Shown here: in pieces, positions 1-6,189 of the stretch
How the letters are laid out: each line of letters begins with the position of its first letter
Position numbering within the stretch: position 1 is the first letter of the stretch
DNA from: an uncultured Alphaproteobacteria bacterium
GTDB lineage: Bacteria > Pseudomonadota > Alphaproteobacteria > Rickettsiales > UBA1997
NCBI GenBank assembly: GCA_903849835.1
Contig: CAINKA010000135.1
Location: forward strand, 1 to 23,828
DNA length: 23,828 nt
Reading direction: 5' to 3'
Program-made: the position numbers and the translations under genes
The notes under the pieces: model-generated
Database searches by the model: none
What the model was told of the DNA's origin: nothing
The model's input: the letters and a program-made list of their open reading frames with translations, nothing else

Positions 1-66
1 CATGACATTGAGTTTTTTGAGCGCTTGATCGAACCGAATTTGGTGAGCTTTTACAATGAATGGTAA
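1..66 (+). CDS. 3' end of an unidentified protein (partial)
   Basis: Frame 1 is open from the window edge to a TAA at 64-66 and encodes 21 residues ending in ...SFYNEW. The other two plus frames close early. Composition (many Phe, Glu, Leu) is protein-like, but the piece is too short to assign to a family. It would converge on nrdR, whose stop is 17 bases further on. It could also be a chance open frame. Confidence 0.4.
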   Translation, partial: HDIEFFERLIEPNLVSFYNEW

Positions 67-82
67 AAAGAAAAAATGTTCA

Positions 83-535
83 CTAACTCTTCACAATCTG
101 CTTAATAAATTTCTGAAAATCATCCGCCTTTTCGAAATTTTTGTAGACCGACGCAAAACGCACGAAGGCCACTTTGTCTAGCTTCTCCAGCGCCTTCATC
201 ACCATCTCGCCAATTTTTGACGATGAAATTTCCGTCTCACTTTCCATCTCAAGTTGACGAACGATGTTGTTCACCAATTTTTCAACTTGGACTTCGGAGA
301 CAGGACGCTTGCGCACAGCCATCTCAATCGATTTTTTTAATTTTTCCGGATCGAAAATTTTTTTCTCACCATTCTTTTTTATCACCAAAATTTCACGCAA
401 TTGCACACGCTCGAAGGTTGTGAATCGTGAATCGCAAGCAGCACAATAACGCCGCCTCTTGATCGATTCACCATCGTCAGAAATTCGGCTATCTTTTACT
501 TGGGTTTCGATGTTTCCACAGAATGGACAACGCAT
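83..535 (-). CDS. nrdR: Transcriptional repressor NrdR
   Basis: NrdR is a zinc- and nucleotide-binding repressor of ribonucleotide reductase genes that senses ATP/dATP. The 150-residue protein has the usual family length. It opens with the typical MRCPFC start. A zinc ribbon is formed by C3, C6, C31 and C34, with the usual basic stretch (KRRRYC) before the second Cys pair. Residues from about 49 to 139 match an ATP-cone domain (LVIKKNGEKKIF, then FVRFASVYKNF). The start is the ATG at 535, fixed by the conserved N-terminus. It lies downstream of prfB on the same strand with an inverted repeat between them, so it may need its own promoter or depend on readthrough. No reductase gene is nearby. 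Confidence 0.95.
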   Translation of the reverse strand: MRCPFCGNIETQVKDSRISDDGESIKRRRYCAACDSRFTTFERVQLREILVIKKNGEKKIFDPEKLKKSIEMAVRKRPVSEVQVEKLVNNIVRQLEMESETEISSSKIGEMVMKALEKLDKVAFVRFASVYKNFEKADDFQKFIKQIVKS

Positions 536-551
536 AAAAATTATTCTAATT

Positions 552-632
552 CAATGTCATGCTGAGCTTGTCAAAGCATGATTCAAGCCACTATACCTAG
601 AATCATGCTTCGACAAACTCAGCATGACATTG
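552..632. repeat. Long inverted repeat, family A copy 1
   Basis: Two 32-base arms (552-583 and 601-632) are inverted copies with only two differences, both compatible with G-U pairing in RNA, around a 17-base loop. Each arm also holds a smaller nested palindrome (CATGCT...AGCATG). The same arm recurs at 22915-22993 and 23783-23814. It begins 8 bases past the prfB stop, so in RNA it could act as a 3' stabiliser or terminator. It resembles REP- or MITE-like intergenic elements. Confidence 0.9.
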
Positions 633-639
633 TGGGTTT

Positions 640-1735
640 TTAAATTTTTTCAGTTAGAGCCGCTTTAACAAACCCGTCCAACTCCCCATCCAAAACCGCC
701 TGAATATTTCCAGTTTCAAAATCGGTGCGCAGATCTTTCACAAGTTGGTAAGGATGCAAGACGTAAGAGCGAATTTGGTGACCCCAACTATTGTCGGTTT
801 TTGTTGCTTCACTCGCCGATAAAGCATCTTTTTTCTTTTGCAGCTCAAGCTCGTAAAGCCTTGATTTGAGCATGCTGATGCACTCTGCTCGATTACGAAT
901 TTGCGAGCGATCAGATTGACATTGCACCACAATATTCGTCGGTAAGTGCGTCATGCGCACTGCGGAATCGGTTTTGTTAACATGCTGTCCGCCAGCGCCT
1001 GATGCGCGAAAAGTGTCAACGCGAATGTCTTTATCTTCGAGGGCAATTTCGATTTCGTCGTCAAGCTCAGGGTAAACCCAAACTGAAGTAAAACTAGTTT
1101 GGCGCTTGCCATTGGCGTTGAAGGGCGAGATGCGCACGAGCCTGTGTACGCCTGACTCCATCTTCATCCAACCGAAGGCAAAACGGCCGGAAATTTTTAG
1201 CGTGGCGTTACGAATCCCCGCCTCTTCACCGTCGAGCATGTTGACGATTTCGACTTTGAATTTGTGCTTGGTGGCGAAGCGTTCATACATTCGCAGCAGC
1301 ATCAAACCGAAATCGCAAGAGTCAGTTCCACCCGCGCCAGCGTTGATGTCGAGGAAGCAATTATTGACGTCGGTTTCGCCAGAAAAAAGACATTCGACTT
1401 CGAAAGCGTCGGAATTTTTTTTGAGCGCGAGAAGATTTTTTTCGGTGTCTAAGATAAGCTGCACGTCCGCTTCAGACTTGGCCAAATCGAAATATTCGCG
1501 ATTGTCTTTTAAGCCATTTTCAATCGCTAAAAACTGCTTAACTTTTTCTTCAACAACGGATTTTTCTTTGAGAATTTTTTGCGCTTCCGACTTGTTGTTC
1601 CACAATTCCGGATCTTCCGATTTGGCGTTTAATTCAGCTAATTTTTCTTGCAGTTTTTTCGGGTCAAAGACACCTCGAAATGAGGTTCAGTGAGGCTTCA
1701 ACTTGGTTGAAAAGATTTTCGATTTCGGCGGACAT
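640..1735 (-). CDS. prfB: Peptide chain release factor 2 (programmed +1 frameshift)
   Basis: RF2 reads UGA and UAA stop codons on the ribosome. The gene is split across two frames. From ATG at 1735-1733, 23 codons run to an in-frame TGA (1666-1664), within CTT TGA C. A +1 shift there gives GAC and an open frame to 640. The joined product is 364 residues, matching the usual RF2 length of about 365. The stop-codon-reading SPF tripeptide is at about 203-205 and the catalytic GGQ at about 248-250, very close to their positions in E. coli. The AGG preceding CTT by a few bases is the Shine-Dalgarno-like stimulator. This is the known autoregulatory frameshift rather than a broken gene. It is divergent from lpdA. 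Confidence 0.96.
1663..1677 (-). promoter_or_regulatory. prfB: RF2 programmed frameshift site
   Basis: On the minus strand the site reads CGAGGTGTCTTTGAC. The P-site codon CTT precedes the slow TGA followed by C, as in RF2 genes of many bacteria. The upstream GAGG can pair with the 16S anti-Shine-Dalgarno, although it is shorter than the AGGGGG of E. coli. When RF2 is scarce the ribosome slips +1 and makes more RF2. Confidence 0.93.
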
Positions 1736-1738
1736 GAA

Positions 1739-1816
1739 ATTTTAGATTTTAGATTTTAGATTTTAGATTTAAGTTCACGGCGAATCCTAAATCTTAAATC
1801 TTAAATCTTAAATTTT
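1739..1816. repeat. Heptamer repeats arranged as an inverted repeat
   Basis: The left part holds four copies of ATTTTAG followed by ATTTAAG. The right part holds CCTAAAT followed by three copies of CTTAAAT. The two parts are imperfectly complementary, with one difference per heptamer. The block fills almost all of the 83-base gap between the divergent prfB and lpdA starts, so promoters and leader sequences of both genes must lie within or overlap it. Confidence 0.85.
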
Positions 1817-1818
1817 TT

Positions 1819-3303
1819 ATGACCTCCTCATCCTCAGCAAAAAAATTCGACCTCTGCATCATTGGCGCTGGTCCCGGAGGTTACGTTGCCGCAATTCGCG
1901 CCTCACAACTTGGATTAAAAGTTGGAATCGTTGAGGCCAATCATCTTGGCGGGATCTGCTTGAACTGGGGCTGCATCCCGACAAAGGCACTTCTGAAATC
2001 GTCGGAAGTTAATCATCTTTTGCACAATTTGGATCAGTTCGGATTTTCTGCCGAAAAAATAAAATTTGATTTTGAGAAAATTATTGAGCGCTCAAGAGCA
2101 GTGTCCAAACGCTTGAGCGGTGGGATTGCGGGGTTGATGAAGAAAAATAAAATCGAAGTGATTGACGGCTTCGCGAAGTTTTTGGATTCGAAAAAAATCT
2201 CGGTGAGCAAGCCAGACTCCTCAGGATCCCCCTATTTAGGGGGATCGAGCGAACGCGTTAGCGGCGCGATGGGGGTGCATACAACAGTTGAGGCAAGTTA
2301 TTTCGTGATCGCGACGGGAGCTAGAGCGCGCATTATTCCCGGCATGGAACCTGATGTTGAAAATATTTGGACTTACCGCGAAGCCCTGACTCCCAAGGCT
2401 TTGCCGAAATCTTTGTTGGTTGTTGGTTCGGGCGCGATCGGATCAGAATTCGCTTCATTCTACAAAAACATGGGCGCGGAGGTTACGCTGATCGAAATGG
2501 CCGAAAATATTTTGCCGGTTGAAGATGAAGAAATTTCCAAACTCGCGCGCAAATCTTTCGAGAAACAAGGAATTAAAATTCACACTTCTGCGGCGTTAAA
2601 ATCGCTGAAAAAAGGCAAAAATGAAGTTACTGCGATTGTTGAAATTGGCGGAAAACTCGAAGAATTAAAAGCAGAGAAAGTCATTATGGCTGTAGGCATC
2701 GTGGCCAATGTTGAAAACATTGGACTCGAAAAAACTAAAGTGAAACTCAATAAAGGCCACGTTGACGTGAATGGATTTTTAGAAACTTCCGACGCAAATA
2801 TTTTTGCCATCGGAGACGTTGCTGGCGCGCCTTGGCTGGCTCACAAAGCATCTCACGAAGGCACAATCGCCGCCGAAAAAATCGCCAGCAAGCTAGGAAA
2901 ATACGACGCTAAAAAAATCCATGCGATCAAGAAGGAAAACATTCCGGGATGCACTTATTCGATGCCGCAAATCGCTTCCGTCGGCATCACCGAAAAGAAA
3001 GCAAAAGAGCTCGGCAAAAAAATTAAAATCGGCCGCTTCCCTTACATGGCCAACGGCAAAGCAATCGCGATGGGAGAAACTGACGGGCTGATAAAAGTTA
3101 TTTTCGACGAAAAAACTGGAGAACTTTTAGGCGCGCATTTAATCGGCGCCGAGGTGACTGAAATGATTCAGGGTTACGTAATTGCCAAACAAGCGGAGCT
3201 CACCGAAGAGGATTTAATGCACACAATTTTCGCTCATCCGACAATGTCAGAAATGATGCATGAAGCCGTGCTGGACGCTTATGGAAAAGTAATTCATTTT
3301 TAA
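1819..3303 (+). CDS. lpdA: Dihydrolipoyl dehydrogenase (E3)
   Basis: This flavoprotein reoxidises dihydrolipoamide of the pyruvate and 2-oxoglutarate dehydrogenase complexes with NAD+. The 494-residue product has the FAD-binding GAGPGGYVAA (16-25), the redox-active pair C47 and C52 in GGICLNWGCIPTK, the NAD-binding region starting VVGSGAIGSEFASF, the second FAD motif IFAIGDVAG, and the C-terminal catalytic AHPTMSE. It is about 20-25 residues longer than usual. The excess lies at about residues 134-156, just before the conserved FVIATGARAR, and is encoded by a GC-rich palindromic stretch. The insert sits in a loop region and leaves the frame intact. No E1 or E2 gene is adjacent. The start ATG follows directly on a T-run. 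Confidence 0.95.
   Translation: MTSSSSAKKFDLCIIGAGPGGYVAAIRASQLGLKVGIVEANHLGGICLNWGCIPTKALLKSSEVNHLLHNLDQFGFSAEKIKFDFEKIIERSRAVSKRLSGGIAGLMKKNKIEVIDGFAKFLDSKKISVSKPDSSGSPYLGGSSERVSGAMGVHTTVEASYFVIATGARARIIPGMEPDVENIWTYREALTPKALPKSLLVVGSGAIGSEFASFYKNMGAEVTLIEMAENILPVEDEEISKLARKSFEKQGIKIHTSAALKSLKKGKNEVTAIVEIGGKLEELKAEKVIMAVGIVANVENIGLEKTKVKLNKGHVDVNGFLETSDANIFAIGDVAGAPWLAHKASHEGTIAAEKIASKLGKYDAKKIHAIKKENIPGCTYSMPQIASVGITEKKAKELGKKIKIGRFPYMANGKAIAMGETDGLIKVIFDEKTGELLGAHLIGAEVTEMIQGYVIAKQAELTEEDLMHTIFAHPTMSEMMHEAVLDAYGKVIHF
2221..2280 (+). repeat. Palindromic element inserted in frame in lpdA
   Basis: A perfect inverted repeat with 10-base arms (2225-2234 and 2237-2246; GATCCCCCTA) and a 2-base loop is followed by a GC-rich tract ending GCGCGATGGGGG. 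It encodes roughly SGSPYLGGSSERVSGAMGV, which does not fit the Lpd family at this point. The outer borders of the insert are estimated. The GCGCGATGG ending is shared with the palindrome after tRNA-Thr. Confidence 0.7.
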
Positions 3304-3305
3304 GT

Positions 3306-3333
3306 TTGACAAACAAAATCTCAAAAATATTTT
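3306..3333 (+). promoter_or_regulatory. Probable sigma-70 promoter for the Ala/Lys-rich gene
   Basis: A perfect -35 TTGACA (3306-3311) is followed after 16 bases by TATTTT (3328-3333), which matches four of six -10 positions. This predicts a start near 3340 and a leader of about 125 bases. The call fits the signs of high expression in the gene downstream. Confidence 0.5.
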
Positions 3334-3413
3334 GCCGCGCGCCTTTCAATTATTTCACCACTTCAGCTCGTTAAAAAAGCCGTTGTTAAAGTGATTTAAT
3401 CTCTCGAAAGAAA

Positions 3414-3431
3414 CTAATCAGAAATGATTAG
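3414..3431 (+). promoter_or_regulatory. Leader hairpin with GAAA tetraloop
   Basis: CTAATCA and TGATTAG form a perfect 7-base stem closed by a GAAA (GNRA) tetraloop, 34 bases before the chosen ATG. It may stabilise the mRNA. It contains an upstream in-frame ATG (3424) that I do not consider the true start because it would precede the signal peptide. Confidence 0.5.
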
Positions 3432-3465
3432 CCTCTATCAAAACCTCATTTTGGTTAATAAAAAC

Positions 3466-3753
3466 ATGAAAAAACTTTCTTTGATCGTTGCTGCAGTTGC
3501 TCTTTTCGCTACTGCTGCTCAAGCTGCTGAAACTAAAGCTGCTGCTCCAGTAGCTGCTAAATCTGAAGTTAAAGCTGCTGCTCCTGCAGCTGCTCCAGCT
3601 AAAGCTGAAGTTAAAGCTGAAACTAAAGCTGCTGCTCCAGCTGCTGAAGTTAAAGCAGAAGCTAAACCAGTTAAAAAAGCTAAAAAAGCTGTTGCTAAAG
3701 CAGAAGAAAAAGCTGCTGCTCCAGCTGCAGTTGAAGCTCCAGCTAAAAAGTAA
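3466..3753 (+). CDS. Secreted Ala/Lys/Pro-rich low-complexity protein
   Basis: The 95-residue product begins with a clear signal peptide (MKKLSLIVAAVALFATAAQA, cleavage after AQA), so it is probably periplasmic. The mature part is built only of Ala, Lys, Glu, Pro, Val and a few Thr/Ser, in loose repeats such as KAAAPA and AEVKAE, and ends in PAKK. No catalytic motif or family is recognised. Alanine codons are almost all GCT with a few GCA and no GCC or GCG, unlike neighbours, which suggests very high expression. A strong terminator follows. The ATG at 3466 was chosen over 3424 because it places the signal peptide at the N-terminus. The mature protein resembles Lys/Ala-rich histone H1-like proteins in composition, but export makes DNA binding unlikely. 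A spacer or envelope-associated role is speculation. Confidence 0.8.
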   Translation: MKKLSLIVAAVALFATAAQAAETKAAAPVAAKSEVKAAAPAAAPAKAEVKAETKAAAPAAEVKAEAKPVKKAKKAVAKAEEKAAAPAAVEAPAKK

Positions 3754-3780
3754 TTTGATTACTTTTTGCTAAGTTTAAAA

Positions 3781-3816
3781 ACCGGGTCCGACCAAATGGT
3801 TGGATCCGGTTTTTTA
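3781..3816 (+). terminator. Rho-independent terminator
   Basis: ACCGGGTCCGACCA pairs with TGGTTGGATCCGGT (one strand has G-U-compatible changes) to give a 14-base stem with a 2-base AA loop, followed by TTTTTATT. It lies 27 bases after the stop of the Ala/Lys-rich gene and is the best terminator in the window. Confidence 0.92.
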
Positions 3817-3879
3817 TTGAAATCATAAAATTTCTTGAAGTTTTTCTAGTCAAAATTAGGTTGCCGCACCTTCACAAAT

Positions 3880-3954
3880 GCCGAATTAGCTCAGTGGTAG
3901 AGCAACTGTCTTGTAAACAGTAGGTCGTCAGTTCAAATCCGACATTCGGCACCA
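3880..3954 (+). tRNA. tRNA-Thr (anticodon TGT)
   Basis: A full cloverleaf is visible. The acceptor stem GCCGAAT pairs with ATTCGGC, there is a D-arm AGCTCAGTGGTAGAGC, an anticodon stem ACTGT/ACAGT with loop CTTGTAA (anticodon TGT, 3912-3914), and a T-arm with TTCAAAT. The discriminator A and CCA are encoded. It reads threonine ACA codons and, by wobble, others of the ACN box. A TTGAAG hexamer at 3835-3840 may be its -35. Confidence 0.97.
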
Positions 3955-3984
3955 TCCGCTTTCGCTTACGCTACAGCGCGATGG
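3952..3984. repeat. GC-rich imperfect palindrome after tRNA-Thr
   Basis: CCATCCGC, which starts in the tRNA CCA end, is roughly complementary to GCGATGG at 3978-3984, with a GC-rich middle. The ending GCGCGATGG is the same as in the palindromic insert in lpdA. It may be a degenerate copy of the same family or a weak processing or termination hairpin. Confidence 0.35.
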
Positions 3985-4008
3985 ATCCCGCAGCAAATTC
4001 CTCATCCC

Positions 4009-4716
4009 ATGCCACTCCTCACCTCACTCCTCTTCTGGCTCTTCATCAGCTCTTGGGGCGCAATCATTCCGATAATTTACTTCCCCGTTTTCATCACAAA
4101 AAATTCCAAACTTGCCGATCATGGCGCTAAGGTTTGGGCTGTCGTCGGATTGTGGATGCTAAAAAAATTATGCAGAATTGATCACAAAATCATCGGACTA
4201 GAAAAAATTCCGAAAGAGCCATGCATCATCGCCTGTAAGCACCAATCAATGTGGGAAACGATCGTGATGCATCTGATTCTCGAGCGCCCAGTTTACGTTT
4301 TTAAAAAAGAACTTTTGAAAATTCCCTTCTACGGATGGTATTTACAAATCATGAGCGGAATCAAGATTGACCGCAATGGCGGCGTCGGTGCGCTGAAAGA
4401 TTTGATCAAACAAACAAAAAAATATTTGGAGGCGGGACAAAGCATCGTAATTTTTCCGCAAGGCACTCGAGTACCAGTTGGAGCTAGCACTGATCAATAT
4501 CCATACCAATCAGGAATTGCCGCTTTGTATCTTTCCTGCGGCGCAAAAATTGTTCCGGCAAAATTAAATTCAGGAATTTTTTGGGAGAAAAATAAAATTC
4601 TAAAAAAATCTGGGACGATCACTTTGGAATTTTTAGACCCGATTGAAGCCGGTCTTTCTAAAGCGGAATTTATGGCGAAGCTGGAAGAAAAGATGGAGCA
4701 GACTCCGACTTGCTAA
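4009..4716 (+). CDS. plsC: 1-acyl-sn-glycerol-3-phosphate acyltransferase
   Basis: PlsC adds the second acyl chain to lysophosphatidate, giving phosphatidate for membrane phospholipids, at the cytoplasmic face of the inner membrane. The 235-residue protein has an N-terminal hydrophobic segment (about 4-28), then the catalytic block as KHQSMWE (H78 to E83). This is the HX4E variant rather than the common HX4D. The substrate-binding FPQGTR is at about 149-154. Length fits the family. Its last 47 bases overlap the 3' end of ccmE, which reads in the other direction. No clear Shine-Dalgarno is seen before the ATG. Confidence 0.92.
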   Translation: MPLLTSLLFWLFISSWGAIIPIIYFPVFITKNSKLADHGAKVWAVVGLWMLKKLCRIDHKIIGLEKIPKEPCIIACKHQSMWETIVMHLILERPVYVFKKELLKIPFYGWYLQIMSGIKIDRNGGVGALKDLIKQTKKYLEAGQSIVIFPQGTRVPVGASTDQYPYQSGIAALYLSCGAKIVPAKLNSGIFWEKNKILKKSGTITLEFLDPIEAGLSKAEFMAKLEEKMEQTPTC

Positions 4717-5125
4717 TCGCTCTCGCAACCTCTGGCGGCATATATTTTTCATCATGCTTCACGAGCAATTCTTGAGAAAAAAATTCATTTTTCTCAGCAT
4801 CAAATTTTCCTTTCGCAACTACGCCCTGCTTTTCGTGAAATAAGTCAGGCAGCATTCCAACGTAATGGATTCTCAAATCTTTTTTTAAATCAGTGATCAC
4901 GAATTCGCTGGTTAAAGCATCAATTTTTTTTACAGATTTTTCTTTTACCAACCCGCCAACTCTGATCTGACGACCATTAACTTTCACATTTTGCAATTCG
5001 CTTGGTGAATAAAAAAACACCATATTTTCACGAAAATTTGTAATCACGAAAAGCAGCGCCAACACTGAAATCAGAAAGGTTGAACCAACAAAAATCATCC
5101 GTCTTTTCTTCTGCTGATTTTTCAT
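4670..5125 (-). CDS. ccmE: Cytochrome c maturation protein CcmE (heme chaperone)
   Basis: CcmE binds heme covalently in the periplasm and hands it to the apocytochrome ligation complex (system I). The 151-residue product has a short basic N-terminus, one membrane anchor (about 9-30), the OB-fold region with GGLVKEKSV and FVITD, and the heme-binding LVKHDEKYMPPE with H124 and Y128. Length is typical. It follows ccmD after only 3 bases. The C-terminal tail is encoded opposite the end of plsC. Other ccm genes are not in the window. Confidence 0.95.
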   Translation of the reverse strand: MKNQQKKRRMIFVGSTFLISVLALLFVITNFRENMVFFYSPSELQNVKVNGRQIRVGGLVKEKSVKKIDALTSEFVITDLKKDLRIHYVGMLPDLFHEKQGVVAKGKFDAEKNEFFSQELLVKHDEKYMPPEVARAISKSESAPSFLPASP

Positions 5126-5128
5126 TTT

Positions 5129-5245
5129 TTATTTTTTTAGCTTAGAATATTTCACGACCACAAAAGCCATCAAGCCAGATAATACAACACCTGCAACGAT
5201 GTAAGATGCAGTTACGTAAAAAGAATAATCGGTTAAATTTTCCAT
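5129..5245 (-). CDS. ccmD: Heme exporter subunit CcmD (small)
   Basis: A 38-residue frame from ATG at 5245 to TAA at 5129 starts MENLTDYSFYVTASYIVAGV and continues as one hydrophobic helix (about 10-31) ending in the basic VKYSKLKK. This is the size, topology and sequence style of CcmD, which helps release holo-CcmE from the CcmABC heme transporter. Its place directly upstream of ccmE, with a 3-base gap, supports the call. Its sequence is diverged, as is usual for CcmD. Confidence 0.85.
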   Translation of the reverse strand: MENLTDYSFYVTASYIVAGVVLSGLMAFVVVKYSKLKK

Positions 5246-5342
5246 AGATTTAGAATTTGATTTGGTGAGTGCGCTTGCAAAATAAACGTCCGTTCTTACC
5301 TTGCCCCGCTCGTTTTACCGCCCGCTTAGAAAATTTTATCGG

Positions 5343-5418
5343 GCCTGGATAGCTCAGTCGGTAGAGCAAAGGACTGAAAATCCTTGTGTCGCTGGTTCGA
5401 TTCCGGCTCCAGGCACCA
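5343..5418 (+). tRNA. tRNA-Phe (anticodon GAA)
   Basis: Acceptor stem GCCTGGA pairs with TCCAGGC, the D-arm reads AGCTCAGTCGGTAGAGC, the anticodon stem is AAGGA/TCCTT with loop CTGAAAA (GAA, 5376-5378), and the T-arm reads GCTGGTTCGATTCCGGC. The discriminator A and CCA are encoded. It decodes UUC and UUU. Confidence 0.97.
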
Positions 5419-5440
5419 GCCTACGCTCTTACGAGTTTCA

Positions 5441-5498
5441 GCGGGCAGGCCAGATTTTTTTAGAATGGCCTGCCCGCCGCAGCCTTGGCGAAGGCGGG
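5441..5498. repeat. Nested GC-rich hairpins between tRNA-Phe and pgeF
   Basis: A perfect inverted repeat with 12-base arms (GCGGGCAGGCCA, 5441-5452; TGGCCTGCCCGC, 5466-5477) encloses a T-rich loop. It is followed by a second hairpin with 6-base arms (CCCGCC, 5473-5478; GGCGGG, 5493-5498) that shares bases with the first, so the two are mutually exclusive. The block lies between convergent tRNA-Phe and pgeF, and ends one base before the pgeF stop. It could be a two-way terminator or a repeat copy. Confidence 0.65.
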
Positions 5499-5499
5499 G

Positions 5500-6189
5500 C
5501 TAGTTCATCACAACCACCGCAACATTCCTTCCGCAATCCTTCTCCCCTCGATGAGTTGACCTCCTAAATGAAAAAAAAGTTTTCTCATTTTCGTAGGTGT
5601 CGATTTTTTTATTCTCCACTTCCACACCTTCCGCACGCAATTTTTCTTCAACATAAAAAGGCAGATCGAACAGCCATTTCTCAGGCTTTGCGCCAATTAT
5701 AAAAAACTTTTTATTCGCTGAATCTTCGCTCAAGAAATCATCCAAAAATTCCTGCGAAACTTCGTAAGATTTTTGATGGATCATCGGACCAATCACCGCA
5801 GAAATTTTTTCTGCACCCAATTTTTTCATTTCAGCAACAGTGTTTTTAATCACGCCAAGCTTTGCTCCGCGCCATCCCGCGTGAGCTGCGGCAACCACAT
5901 TTTTTTCGACATCGAAAAATAAAATCGGTGAACAATCCGCAGTAATCACGCAAATCGCCACATTTCGTAAATTTGTAACTAGTGCATCAGCCTTAGGCAA
6001 TCCTTGCTCGCCATGAATTTTATTTTCCGCGTCAACCACCACCACATCATTTCCGTGAACTTGGTTTATGAAGAGAATTTTTTTGCTGCTGATGTTTTTT
6101 TCTACAAATGCCCGTTCGAGATTTTCGCGATTTTTTAGCTCACGATCAATCAAACAATCCTTGCCGAAAAAGTGATGAGTTACGCTCAT
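5500..6189 (-). CDS. pgeF: Peptidoglycan editing factor PgeF (YfiH, laccase-domain family)
   Basis: Members of this family (once called polyphenol oxidase or laccase-like) remove wrongly incorporated residues from muropeptide precursors; purine-nucleoside activity is reported for relatives. The 229-residue protein has the family metal ligands H45 in NQVHGNDVVVVD, C86 in TADCSPILFF and H103 in AAHAGWRGA, plus GPMIHQKSYEV. It is the last gene of the fur-metallopeptidase-thrB-pgeF run. Its ATG overlaps the thrB stop as ATGA, which implies translational coupling. Confidence 0.92.
   Translation of the reverse strand: MSVTHHFFGKDCLIDRELKNRENLERAFVEKNISSKKILFINQVHGNDVVVVDAENKIHGEQGLPKADALVTNLRNVAICVITADCSPILFFDVEKNVVAAAHAGWRGAKLGVIKNTVAEMKKLGAEKISAVIGPMIHQKSYEVSQEFLDDFLSEDSANKKFFIIGAKPEKWLFDLPFYVEEKLRAEGVEVENKKIDTYENEKTFFSFRRSTHRGEKDCGRNVAVVVMN

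Noticed and set aside
552..632. CRISPR-like repeat
   Set aside because: There is one inverted pair, not regularly spaced direct repeats, and no cas genes.
1106..1693. 195-codon open frame on the plus strand opposite prfB
   Set aside because: It is a shadow of the RF2 gene. RF2 has strong motifs and the plus frame has no recognisable family features.
640..1735. prfB as a frameshifted pseudogene
   Set aside because: The shift occurs exactly at CTT TGA C, as in RF2 genes, and the joined length is normal.
3466..3753. Histone H1-like DNA-binding protein
   Set aside because: Ala/Lys/Pro-rich composition is similar, but a clear signal peptide indicates export.
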